Of a stretch of DNA of 64,000 nucleotides, positions 28,910-37,172 are shown in pieces. The translations under genes and the position numbers were made by a program. How positions within the stretch are numbered: position 1 is the first letter of the stretch; every line of letters starts with the position of its first letter. This DNA is from Denitromonas iodatirespirans (GTDB lineage: Bacteria; Pseudomonadota; Gammaproteobacteria; Burkholderiales; Rhodocyclaceae): NCBI RefSeq assembly GCF_018524365.1, contig NZ_JAEKFT010000004.1:186001-250000 (forward strand). Direction: 5' to 3'. The notes under the pieces are model-generated. The model worked only from the letters and a program-made list of their open reading frames with translations, did not search any database and was not told the DNA's origin.

Positions 28910-29725
28910 GGTTGTCCTCTTGCGCAAACCCTGTTGATCGGTGCCGGCCAACTGCGCCGACGCCGTGTTGTCCGAATCATACGTGAGCGCCGGCGGCCGT
29001 TCGGGCGCCCGGTGGCGCACCAGTTCGAGCGCGGCAGCGTGCTCCGCCAGCCAGTCGGCTACCGCACCGACCTGTGTCACGTCGGCGCCCACCCAGTGAA
29101 CTTGCAGCGGCCGCGCCGCCAAGGCGCACAGACGCTGAAGAAAATCGACCACCGCCGGCGCTTGCAGCAGTAGCGGCACGATGCGCCAATACAGCCGGCC
29201 GCGCGGCCCGCGCGCGAAGAGCACCGTGCGCATCGCATCCAGCCGCTGCTCACCGCACCACAAGCGCGCCCGCGATGCCGGCTCGCCCGCTGGTGCCGCG
29301 CCGGCATCGCGCAACTCGCGCAGCCAGTCCGGCGGATCGATGCCCCAGCTCGCCACATAGCGCGCCACGGTACGCTCGCCCAGGTCGATGCCGAACGCCC
29401 GCACCAGCCAGCGCGCCACCGCCTGATGCTGCCACAGACCGGTGGCCTCACCGGCCGCTTCCGGCGCGGTGGCCAGCAAGGTGGTGCGAATCTCGTCCTC
29501 ACGCGCCTTGTCGATGGCCCGGCCACTGCCCACCGGCCGCCCTTGCGGGCGCACATCCACGGCGCTCCAGCCGCCCTGTGCAAAGGCCTTGGCCGCGGCC
29601 ACCACGGTCGGCACCGACAGGCCGGTCGCCGCCGACACCTCGGCCAGCGTCCGCCCCTGCCGGCGCAACTCAACCGCCCGGCGCCGCGCTGCGTTCAGCG
29701 CTTCACCGGTCAGTCGGCGCGGCAT
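28910..29725 (-). CDS. degenerate IS630-transposase-like HTH protein, in frame with cysD
   Basis: 272 codons with no stop of their own, reading straight into cysD. The N-terminus ([20 protein letters not shown], then [20 protein letters not shown]) is the helix-turn-helix of IS630-family transposases, followed by the second winged-helix unit ([27 protein letters not shown]). The C-terminal half keeps only a ghost of the DDE core: [25 protein letters not shown] aligns with the usual 'LDN...H....V..WL..H', without the acidic catalytic residues. It looks like a domesticated transposase, possibly a regulator or a DNA-binding N-terminus of CysD. No strong ribosome binding site precedes its start. 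No flanking inverted repeats were seen. Confidence 0.55.
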
Positions 29726-29739
29726 GGACGGTTCAATCG

Positions 29740-29800
29740 ACTTGGCATGGTGATATATTAAACATTTATTTGGCCGAGATCGGTGTTAAATAATTAACTG
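29740..29800. promoter_or_regulatory. AT-rich divergent promoter region (HTH-cysD / cysQ)
   Basis: A strikingly AT-rich ~55-bp stretch in GC-rich DNA, between the HTH-cysD frame and cysQ. On the plus strand TTGGCA (29742-29747) and TTTATT (29765-29770), spaced 17 nt, make a plausible sigma-70 promoter for cysQ. GTTAAATAATTAAC at 29785-29798 has dyad symmetry and could bind a regulator, possibly the HTH protein itself. Confidence 0.45.
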
Positions 29801-29852
29801 CACGATTGCCAACGCCTTCGCCGGAACCCTCCCGGCCCTTGGAGTCCCTGCC

Positions 29853-30620
29853 ATGCTTGACCGCCCCGCCCTGCTCGAACGCCTGCTGCCCATCGTCCGC
29901 GACGCCGGCGAGTTGATCATGACGATCTATCGCTCGGATTTCTCGGTGCGCGGCAAGGCCGACCAGTCGCCGGTGACCGAAGCCGACGAACGTGCCGAAG
30001 CGCTGATCCTGCCGGCGCTGGCCGCCTTGCTCCCGGGCACGCCCATCGTCGCCGAAGAGGCCGTCGCGGCCGGCAAGGTGCCCAGCGTGGGCGAGCGTTT
30101 CTGGCTGGTCGACCCGCTCGACGGCACCAAGGAATTCATCAGCCGCAACGGCGAGTTCACGGTGAACATCGCACTGATCGAGAATGGCCAGCCGACGCTC
30201 GGCGTGGTGTTGGCCCCGGCGCTGGACCGGTTGTTTGCCGGCGCCGTCGGCCATGGCGCCTTCATCGAAGACGCCGCCGGCCGCCGTCCGATCGCAGTGC
30301 GTGCCGTGCCCGAGGCCGGGCTCACCGTCGTCGCCAGTCGCTCGCATGGCGACGCGAGCGCCCTCGACGCCTTCCTGGCCGGACGCCAGGTGGCCGAGCT
30401 GCGCGGTGCCGGCTCCTCGCTCAAGATCTGCCTGATCGCCGCCGGCGAGGCCGACCTCTACCCGCGTCTGGGCCGCACCATGGAATGGGACATCGCCGCC
30501 GGCCATGCCGTGCTGGCCGCCGCTGGCGGGCAGCTCACCGAGATCGACGGCGCGCCGCTGCGTTACGGCAAGCCCGACTTCGCCAACCCGCATTTCGTCG
30601 CCGCCGGCACCGCGGACTGA
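29853..30620 (+). CDS. cysQ: 3'(2'),5'-bisphosphate nucleotidase
   Basis: A 255-residue inositol-monophosphatase-fold enzyme that hydrolyses PAP, the inhibitory by-product of sulfotransferases, to AMP. Metal ligands are visible in VAEEAV (Glu68/Glu69) and DPLDGTKEF (Asp87, Asp90), and in EWDIAAGHAVL near residue 210. TTGGAG upstream serves as ribosome binding site. Its placement opposite cysD/cysNC and next to a permease makes a complete supply-and-recycle set for sulfation. Confidence 0.93.
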   Translation: MLDRPALLERLLPIVRDAGELIMTIYRSDFSVRGKADQSPVTEADERAEALILPALAALLPGTPIVAEEAVAAGKVPSVGERFWLVDPLDGTKEFISRNGEFTVNIALIENGQPTLGVVLAPALDRLFAGAVGHGAFIEDAAGRRPIAVRAVPEAGLTVVASRSHGDASALDAFLAGRQVAELRGAGSSLKICLIAAGEADLYPRLGRTMEWDIAAGHAVLAAAGGQLTEIDGAPLRYGKPDFANPHFVAAGTAD

Positions 30621-30632
30621 GCGCGCCCGCGC

Positions 30633-32366
30633 ATGGCCGCCACTGGGGTGCTCCTCTCGCTCGCCGCGCTGGTGGCGTTGCTGATCCATGGCCGCCTGTC
30701 GCCCGCCGTGCTCTTCTGCGCCTGGGCCGGCGCCTATCACCTGTTGGGCCTGATCGGCGAGCGCGAGCTGCTCGAGAGCTATGCCAACCCGGGCCTGGCC
30801 GTGCTGCTGTTGTTGCTGCTGGTGTCGCTGGTACTCGAACGCGCGCCGCTGATCGAGCGCTTTTCTGACACCCTGCTCAAAGGCAGCGAGCGCCTTGCCA
30901 CTTTCCGCCTGTGTCTGGTGACGGCCGCTTGCTCGGCCTTTCTCAACAACACCGCGGTGGTCAGCACCTTGCTGGGTACGGTGTCGCGCCAGCGCCACCA
31001 TCCGGCCTCGCGCCTGTTGCTGCCGCTGTCCTACGCCGCGGTGCTGGGCGGCATCACCACGCTGGTAGGCACCTCCACCAACCTGGTGGTCAATTCCTTC
31101 GCCGAGCGCGCCGGCCTTCCGGGCATCTCGATGTTCCAGATGACCACTGTCGGCCTGCCGGTCGCACTCGCCTGCATCGCCTGCCTGACGCTGGTGGCGC
31201 GGTGGCTGCCGGTACGCGATGGCGACGAGGGCAACGCGCGTCAGGCCTATTTCCTGGAGGCGCGGCTGGCGGCCGGCTCGCCGCTGATCGGGCGCAGCAT
31301 CGAAACGAACAAACTGCGCAATCTCGACGGCCTGTTCCTGGTCGAGATCTTGCGCGAAGGCCGGCTGATCTCGCCGGTCGCGCCGGACGAGATCCTGCTG
31401 GCCGACGATGTGCTGATCTTTACTGGTGAGGTCGAGAAGATGCAGGTCATCGACCGCTTTCCCGGCCTGCAGGTGTTCGGCACGCGGGCCGACGATCTGC
31501 TGCGCTCGAATCTGGTCGAGGTGGTGATCACCAGCGATTCGGAGCTGGCCAACCGCACCCTGCGCGAGGTGGATTTCCGCACCATGTTCGACGCCGGCGT
31601 GGTCGGCATCCGCCGCGGCGACAAGCGGCTGACCGGGCAGCTGGGGCGGATCCCGCTGCGTGTCGGCGATGCGCTGCTACTGGCCGTCGGTGCGGACTTT
31701 GCCCAGCATCGCAACCTGGTGCGCAACTTTCACCGGGTAGGCGGCGCGCCGCTGCAGCCCAAGCTGACCGATCCGCAAACCCGCTGGGTGGTGGGCGGCT
31801 TCGCGGCGGTGATCATCGCCGCCGCCGCCGACTGGTTGCCGCTGTTCGCCGGGCTGCTGGTGCTGCTGGGCGCCTTCCTGGCCGGCGGCCTGCTGTCGAT
31901 GGCGGAGATCCGGCGGCGCTTCCCTTTCGAGCTGATCCTGGTGATCGGCGCCGCCCTGGCCATCGCCCGGGTGCTGGAGTCCTCCGGCGCGGCGGCCGTC
32001 ATTTCGGCTTTCGTCGCGCAGAGCTTCGGCGGGCTGGGCGTGTGGGGCGCCTTTGTCGGCCTCTACCTGATGACCATCGCGCTGACCGAGGTGGTCACCA
32101 ACAACGCGGCGGCGGCGCTGGCCTTTCCGATCGCGCTGTCGACGGCCCATGCCTTCGGCGCCGATCCGACCCCTTTCGTGATGCTGGTGGCCTATGGCGC
32201 GAGCGCCGGCTTCCTGATTCCCTTCGGCTATCAGACGCACCTGATGGTGTATTCGCCGGGGCGCTACCGGGTGATGGACTTCGTGCGCACCGGCACGCCG
32301 GTAGCGCTGGTCTATGGCGCGGTGGTGCTGCTGCTGGTGCCGCGGGTGTTTCCGTTCTATCCCTGA
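30633..32366 (+). CDS. SLC13/DASS-type permease with TrkA-C (RCK_C) domains
   Basis: A 577-residue membrane transporter. Hydrophobic segments occupy residues 1-190 and 395-577. Between them are two RCK_C units, the first around RLAAGSPLIGRSIETNKLRNLDGLFLVEI and the second around NRTLREVDFRTMFDAGVVGIRRG. The STNLVVNSF-like motif (GTSTNLVVNSFAERAG near 147) and its C-terminal counterpart (TEVVTNNAAAALAFP) are the paired SNT-type substrate loops of this superfamily. Some members carry sulfate, and it follows cysQ by only 12 nt, so sulfate uptake is the best guess. Other divalent anions cannot be excluded. Confidence 0.82.
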   Translation: MAATGVLLSLAALVALLIHGRLSPAVLFCAWAGAYHLLGLIGERELLESYANPGLAVLLLLLLVSLVLERAPLIERFSDTLLKGSERLATFRLCLVTAACSAFLNNTAVVSTLLGTVSRQRHHPASRLLLPLSYAAVLGGITTLVGTSTNLVVNSFAERAGLPGISMFQMTTVGLPVALACIACLTLVARWLPVRDGDEGNARQAYFLEARLAAGSPLIGRSIETNKLRNLDGLFLVEILREGRLISPVAPDEILLADDVLIFTGEVEKMQVIDRFPGLQVFGTRADDLLRSNLVEVVITSDSELANRTLREVDFRTMFDAGVVGIRRGDKRLTGQLGRIPLRVGDALLLAVGADFAQHRNLVRNFHRVGGAPLQPKLTDPQTRWVVGGFAAVIIAAAADWLPLFAGLLVLLGAFLAGGLLSMAEIRRRFPFELILVIGAALAIARVLESSGAAAVISAFVAQSFGGLGVWGAFVGLYLMTIALTEVVTNNAAAALAFPIALSTAHAFGADPTPFVMLVAYGASAGFLIPFGYQTHLMVYSPGRYRVMDFVRTGTPVALVYGAVVLLLVPRVFPFYP

Positions 32367-32370
32367 TCGC

Positions 32371-33315
32371 TCAACTGGCCATCAGGTTTTGCACCAGGCG
32401 CAAGCCGAAACGGAGCTTGGTGCGGTCCCACGGCGTAAAGCGCGGCAGCTGGAAGGGGTCGCTGTCGCGCCGGGCGGCGCCCCAGGTGGTTGCCACCGCG
32501 GCATCGAAGCCGAGCTCGGCGGCCAGGCGGGCATGCGCCGGTTGGTAGTCCTGCCCGGGCTTGCCGTTGGGGTAGGCAAAGAGGCCGATGCGCTCGCCCA
32601 GCAGCGACTCGAGCGCCATCTTGCTGTCGGCCATTTCCTGCCGCGCCGCGGCCGGCTCGGTGGTCGACAGGATCGGGTGACTCACCGTGTGTGCCCCCAC
32701 CGCCATGCCGGCCTGTCGCCAGGCCTTGAGCTGGGCGCTGCGCAGCATCAGATCGTCGGGCAACACCGCCCGCGAGGCCTGCGCCACGGCCGCCACCTGC
32801 GCCTGCCGCTGTTCAGGCGGCAGATGCTTGAGGCGGGGAATGAGCATCTCGATCGCCCGACGCTTCTCGGCATCGCTGCCGGTTGGCACGCTGTCCATCC
32901 CGATATCGGCCAGATCGAGTTGCGCCAGCGGCGTACGCCGCACCGATTCGACCACCGTGTCGTTCCACATACGCCCGCCGTCGAGGAATCCGGTGGCGAC
33001 AAACAGCGTGGCACTCGCCCGATGGCGCAACAAAATGGGCAGCGCATGGGTCAGGTTGTCGGCGTAGCCGTCGTCGAAGGTGATCGCCGCCGATCCGGCC
33101 GGCAAGCGGCCTTCTTTCAAGCGACTCAGCGCATCGGTCAGCGGCAACACGTGGAACCAGCGCGAGATCCAGCCCACCATGCGGTCGAAGGCGGCCACAT
33201 CCACCTCACCTGGAAACAACGGGTCCGGTGCGGGCAGCACGCGGTGGAAGAGAAAGATGCTCAGGCGGGCATCGCCCCCGCGCGCGCTGGCCATCCGGAT
33301 GGCGGAACCGAGCAT
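32371..33315 (-). CDS. polysaccharide deacetylase family protein (NodB-like)
   Basis: A 314-residue carbohydrate-esterase-4-type protein. The NodB core shows AITFDDGYADN (metal-binding Asp pair) near residue 78 and AHTVSHPIL (H-x3-H) near 210, with FLFHRVLP upstream as in the PF01522 group with an extended N-terminus. It removes N-acetyl groups from amino sugars. There is no signal peptide, so it may act in the cytoplasm, or the family may use another route. I chose the ATG at 33315; a TTG at 33324 overlapping the previous stop is also possible. Last gene of the long minus-strand operon. Confidence 0.82.
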   Translation of the reverse strand: MLGSAIRMASARGGDARLSIFLFHRVLPAPDPLFPGEVDVAAFDRMVGWISRWFHVLPLTDALSRLKEGRLPAGSAAITFDDGYADNLTHALPILLRHRASATLFVATGFLDGGRMWNDTVVESVRRTPLAQLDLADIGMDSVPTGSDAEKRRAIEMLIPRLKHLPPEQRQAQVAAVAQASRAVLPDDLMLRSAQLKAWRQAGMAVGAHTVSHPILSTTEPAAARQEMADSKMALESLLGERIGLFAYPNGKPGQDYQPAHARLAAELGFDAAVATTWGAARRDSDPFQLPRFTPWDRTKLRFGLRLVQNLMAS

Positions 33316-33320
33316 GTCGC

Positions 33321-34676
33321 TCAACCCGCCACGGCGGCCGAGCCGCCTCGCTGCGGACCGCTGCCGGCATCCTTGGTCGCGCCACCGGCCGCCTCGTCGG
33401 CGGTCTTGGCCAGCACCTCTTTGGCGTAGCGCTCGGTGGCCAGCAGGATGATCATCACGTAATACGGCATGTCCCAGTAGGCCAGACTGAGAAAGGCCCC
33501 GCCGACGGCGAAACCGACCAGACTCACCTTGGACATGTTGCCGAGCTGGGCCACCCAGGCGAATTGGGGGCCACGGTCAGCCATCGCTGCGAGCCGGCCG
33601 GCCGTCCGGTAGGTCAGGATCCAGAACAGCAGATAGAGCCCCAGGCCGATGTAGCCATGATCGCCGAGTATCTGGAAGTAGATGCTGTGCGCCACCAGCA
33701 CCCAGTCGGGGTTGGGGGCATAGGCGTTGAACACCACCGGCGACGCGGTGGCGAAACCGGCGCCGAAAATCCGGTCGTTGGCGATATTGACCGCCATGTG
33801 CCAGGCGTTGATGCGCCCCAGCGCCGACAGGTCTTCGTCGTAGGTTTCGATGGTTCCCATGCGCGAGAACCATTCTTCCGGCATCAGCAGGAGAATGGCC
33901 GGGGTGAGCACGAGCAGCAGCACGCCCATCGACAGCTTGGCCCGGCTGCGCCACCACATCATGATTCCCATCGCCACGATCGCCAGCAGCGCGCCCCGTG
34001 AGTGGCTGCCGATGGCCGCCACCGCACACAGCAGAATCGACAGGAACAGCGCACGCCGCATCCACTTTTCGGGGATCCGCCGCACCAGTACGAACGTCCG
34101 CGCCAGAGTGGCCTGGTTGGCCAGGAAATACAGGAAGGGAATGGTGATGATGAGCGCCAGCGCCAGTTCGTTGTTGCCGTTGACCAGGCTCGATGGCGGC
34201 CCCCACACACGGAACTCCCCCCCATGGGCGAGCGTGAAGATGCCGCCCTTCACCCCGAAGAAGGCGATCGACCCGGCCACCACCCACACCAGACCGAAGA
34301 TCTGCTCGCGATTGGCCACCAGGGCGCCCACCACCAGGGTCATGCCCAATACCTTGAGCACCTCGATCAGCTTGGCCTGGCTTGGCTCGGGCAGGATGGC
34401 CGTGAACGAGGTCAGCGTCATCCACAGGATCATCAGGATCAGCACCACCGCCGGTCCGCCGGACTGCCAGCGGATCGCCCGGGTCGAGAAGAACATGCCC
34501 AAGGCCAGCACCACCACCGAGGCCATGGCGAACGGCAGATCATAGGCAAAGCCCCAACCCAGCCGGTGCGGATTCATCAGGCCGATCCACACCCACAGCA
34601 AGGCCCCGTAATACGGTCGCCGGATCGCCGCCACCGCGGCAATCACGAACATGGCAGTAACGACCAGATCCCTCAC
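33321..34676 (-). CDS. O-antigen ligase/polymerase-like protein, exosortase A system-associated
   Basis: A 451-residue polytopic membrane protein of the Wzy/WaaL superfamily, of the XrtA-linked subgroup (TIGR03097 by recall). The N-terminus has the typical YYGALLWVWIGLMNPHRLGWGFAYDLPFA pattern of this subgroup. About 10-11 hydrophobic segments follow. A large periplasmic loop (WFSRMGTIETYDEDLSALGRINAWHMA, then PDWVLVAHSIYFQILGDHGYIG) carries the conserved Arg and His of ligases and polymerases. It should polymerise the repeat unit or transfer glycan to an acceptor such as a PEP-CTERM protein. The tail is disordered and Gly/Ala-rich. Confidence 0.88.
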   Translation of the reverse strand: MRDLVVTAMFVIAAVAAIRRPYYGALLWVWIGLMNPHRLGWGFAYDLPFAMASVVVLALGMFFSTRAIRWQSGGPAVVLILMILWMTLTSFTAILPEPSQAKLIEVLKVLGMTLVVGALVANREQIFGLVWVVAGSIAFFGVKGGIFTLAHGGEFRVWGPPSSLVNGNNELALALIITIPFLYFLANQATLARTFVLVRRIPEKWMRRALFLSILLCAVAAIGSHSRGALLAIVAMGIMMWWRSRAKLSMGVLLLVLTPAILLLMPEEWFSRMGTIETYDEDLSALGRINAWHMAVNIANDRIFGAGFATASPVVFNAYAPNPDWVLVAHSIYFQILGDHGYIGLGLYLLFWILTYRTAGRLAAMADRGPQFAWVAQLGNMSKVSLVGFAVGGAFLSLAYWDMPYYVMIILLATERYAKEVLAKTADEAAGGATKDAGSGPQRGGSAAVAG

Positions 34677-34704
34677 AACGACACTCCTTGACCCATCCTG
34701 CGGC

Positions 34705-36054
34705 TCATCCTGCCACCTTGCTGATCACATAGCGGAACTTGCCCGAGCGCTCGGGTGCGATCTGCGCCACCGGCTCGACCGCGATCTCGACCGATGCCCC
34801 CAGCCGCGCCTGCAGCCCGTCGCGAATGGTCTGCGCGTCGCGTTCGGAAAACGTCTCGCCCGGCTCCACCAGAACACGCGTGAGGGTCAGCGACTCCTGC
34901 ACGATCTTGAATGCCCGAATACCGGGAATATCGCGCAATACATAAATCAGGGACAGGCCATGCATCACGGTGCCATCCACAGCGATCACGAAATCGGTAC
35001 TGCGCCCCTGGATTTCCTTGAGCACCGGCAAACCGCGACCGCAGGCGCAGGGCGCATCGTCGAGTACGCCGATGTCGCCCGTGCGATAGCGGATGAAGGG
35101 GAAATCGCGGGTCGCCAGATGGGTCACCACGATCTCGCCCGACTCGCCGGGGGGCAGCACCTGCCCCGCCGGGTCGACGATCTCGACGATGATGTCTTCG
35201 GCCGTGATATGCATGCTGCCCGACGGGCACTGGTGGGCGATGAAGCCCGCATCGCGGCCGCCATAGCCATTGGCCACCGGGCAGCCGAACAAGCGCTCGA
35301 TGCATTCGCGCTGATCGTCGTACAGCCGTTCGGAGGTCACGAAGACCACCCGCAGCCCCAGATCGTCCAACCGCACGCCACGCTTCTCGGCATGGCGGGC
35401 GATATGGCTGATCGCCGACGGATAGCCGAACAGCATTGCCGGGCGACACGCACGGATGCGGGCGACGAAGCCATCGAGCTTGTCCTCGGACATCTCGAAG
35501 GCCGGCATCAGCTCGGTGCGCATCAGCGCATCGCGCCACTGGCGCACCCGGTCCTGCGCGCCCAGCTCGATCGGCGAGCCCCACACCACGATCTCGCGAT
35601 CGCCGATATCCACATCCCACCAGCGGGTGGCACGCCATTTGGCCGCCACGTCGTGGCTGACCCGCTCGTTGCCGATGAAGAAAATCAAAGGCTCGCCGCT
35701 GGAGCCGCCCGTATTGAAGCGGGCCAGACCACGCGCATCGCTGGCGCGCAGATCGTCGGTATGCGCACGGATCAAGGACTTGGTGAGAAACGGCAGGCGC
35801 TGCAAGTCGGCCGCACCGGTCACCTCGGCCGGCACCAGCCCCGCATCGGCGAAAACCTGCCGGTAGTACGGTACATGCTCGGCCACATCGCCCAGAAACG
35901 TGCGCAGGCGCTCGGCCTGAAAGCGCACCAGCCGGTCCGCCGACCACCATTGCGAGGCTTCCATGGCACGGCGGATACGCAGCGTGTCGTGCCCCTTCAG
36001 ACGTTCCTGCAGCGGGAACAGAATGTTCGAGACGAGCCGGGTGTACACACTCAT
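34705..36054 (-). CDS. PaaK/CapK-like adenylate-forming protein
   Basis: A 449-residue protein related to phenylacetate-CoA ligase and to CapK-type proteins of capsule loci. It has the FNTGGSSGEPLIFFIG P-loop near 133, VTSERLYDDQRECIERLFGCPVANGYGGRDAGFIA near 255, and the IRYRTGDIGVL segment near 345 followed by ACGRGLPVL with two cysteines. The C-terminal domain ends KFRYVISK, with the usual catalytic lysine region. It probably activates an acid for attachment to the glycan; the acid is unknown. GGGGAGG precedes the chosen ATG, and the start overlaps the end of the next gene upstream (36051). Confidence 0.82.
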   Translation of the reverse strand: MSVYTRLVSNILFPLQERLKGHDTLRIRRAMEASQWWSADRLVRFQAERLRTFLGDVAEHVPYYRQVFADAGLVPAEVTGAADLQRLPFLTKSLIRAHTDDLRASDARGLARFNTGGSSGEPLIFFIGNERVSHDVAAKWRATRWWDVDIGDREIVVWGSPIELGAQDRVRQWRDALMRTELMPAFEMSEDKLDGFVARIRACRPAMLFGYPSAISHIARHAEKRGVRLDDLGLRVVFVTSERLYDDQRECIERLFGCPVANGYGGRDAGFIAHQCPSGSMHITAEDIIVEIVDPAGQVLPPGESGEIVVTHLATRDFPFIRYRTGDIGVLDDAPCACGRGLPVLKEIQGRSTDFVIAVDGTVMHGLSLIYVLRDIPGIRAFKIVQESLTLTRVLVEPGETFSERDAQTIRDGLQARLGASVEIAVEPVAQIAPERSGKFRYVISKVAG

Positions 36055-37172
36055 GGTCTCGCCTCCCCAACCGCTTCGCCGGTGGCCGGCACATGCCCGA
36101 GCGCACGCTGATACACCGCCAGCCACTGGAGGCTGACCCGTGCCCATTGGTAGCGCACCACCTCGGCCAGGCCGGCATCGACCAGCCGCCGGCGCAGGGC
36201 GTCGTCGGTCAGCAAGCGCAACACCGCTTGCGCCATCGGTTCCGGCGCATCGGGCGGCACCAGCAGTGCCGTGCTTTCGTCCTCGACGATATAGGGCACG
36301 CCCCCCACATGGGTGGACACCACCGCCACGCCGCTGGCCAGCGCCTCGAGCACCGAGTTGGGCATGTTGTCCACCCGGCTGGCGTTGATCATCACGTCGG
36401 CCGAACGGTATAGCGCGGCCATGTCGTCCCGGTCCAGTCGCCCGGTAAATCGCACGGCGTCGGACACCCCCAGACTGTCGGCCAGCGCTTGCAGACTGGC
36501 CAGCTGCGGGCCGCTGCCGGCGATAGACAAGGTCGCCGCCGGCAGCGCCTCACGGATTTGCGCAAATGCACGCAGCGCCACGTCGATGCCGTAAATGCTC
36601 TCCAGATTGCGCGCCACGACCACATGGGGCGCTTGCCCGGCGCGCGACTCGGTGGCCGGCCGGAAACGCGTCATGTCGATGATGTTGGGCACGACCGTCC
36701 CGCGCATGCCATGGCCCTGGAAGACCGCTTGCAGATAACCGGAGGGCAGCACCAGTGCCGCCACCTGGCGCATGGCCAGCCGCACCTGACCGGCGGCCCG
36801 GCTGAGGAAGCTGCCCGCCTCGCCGCCCCGGTAATTCACCACCACCGGCACGCCGCGCAGCCGGGCCACGAGGATGGCCGGCACGGCGAACAGGTGCCAG
36901 GACCAGCCCGAATTGGCCATCAGATGCATCACGTCGCCATGGCGGCAGGCCCGCCACAGGGCAAACAGATAGGGGATCAACCGGAACGCGGCCCGCAGGC
37001 CGGGCAGTCGGCCGGCCCAGCGCGGGCGGTACGGCGCGTTGGTCTGCACGACGGAGACCTGGGCCCCTTCGCCACGCAGGAGCTCGGCCAGTTGCCGGGT
37101 CTGATTGGCCATGCCGCCGGCCGGTGGCGGCAAGGGCCCGACCACGACAAGATGCAAATGCTCGAAACTCAT
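36051..37172 (-). CDS. glycosyltransferase family 4 (operon copy A)
   Basis: A 373-residue GT-B enzyme. The N-terminus VVVGPLPPPAGGMANQTRQLAELL is a standard GT4 acceptor-domain start with the Gly-Gly loop. The C-terminal donor half has the ARNLESIYGIDVALRAFAQI segment and the retaining-GT motif SRVDNMPNSVLEALASGVAVVSTHVGG near 290, with the E-x7-E glutamate in PNSVLEALASG. Four-base overlaps on both sides place it firmly in the operon. The sugar is not predictable. Confidence 0.85.
   Translation of the reverse strand: MSFEHLHLVVVGPLPPPAGGMANQTRQLAELLRGEGAQVSVVQTNAPYRPRWAGRLPGLRAAFRLIPYLFALWRACRHGDVMHLMANSGWSWHLFAVPAILVARLRGVPVVVNYRGGEAGSFLSRAAGQVRLAMRQVAALVLPSGYLQAVFQGHGMRGTVVPNIIDMTRFRPATESRAGQAPHVVVARNLESIYGIDVALRAFAQIREALPAATLSIAGSGPQLASLQALADSLGVSDAVRFTGRLDRDDMAALYRSADVMINASRVDNMPNSVLEALASGVAVVSTHVGGVPYIVEDESTALLVPPDAPEPMAQAVLRLLTDDALRRRLVDAGLAEVVRYQWARVSLQWLAVYQRALGHVPATGEAVGEARP

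Noticed and set aside
28910-29725. An active IS630 insertion sequence
   Set aside because: The DDE catalytic residues are missing, there are no terminal inverted repeats or TA duplication, and the frame continues into cysD.
33321-34676. Calling the O-ligase homologue a Wzy polymerase with certainty
   Set aside because: WaaL, Wzy and PglL-type proteins cannot be separated by the motifs visible here, so the call stays general.
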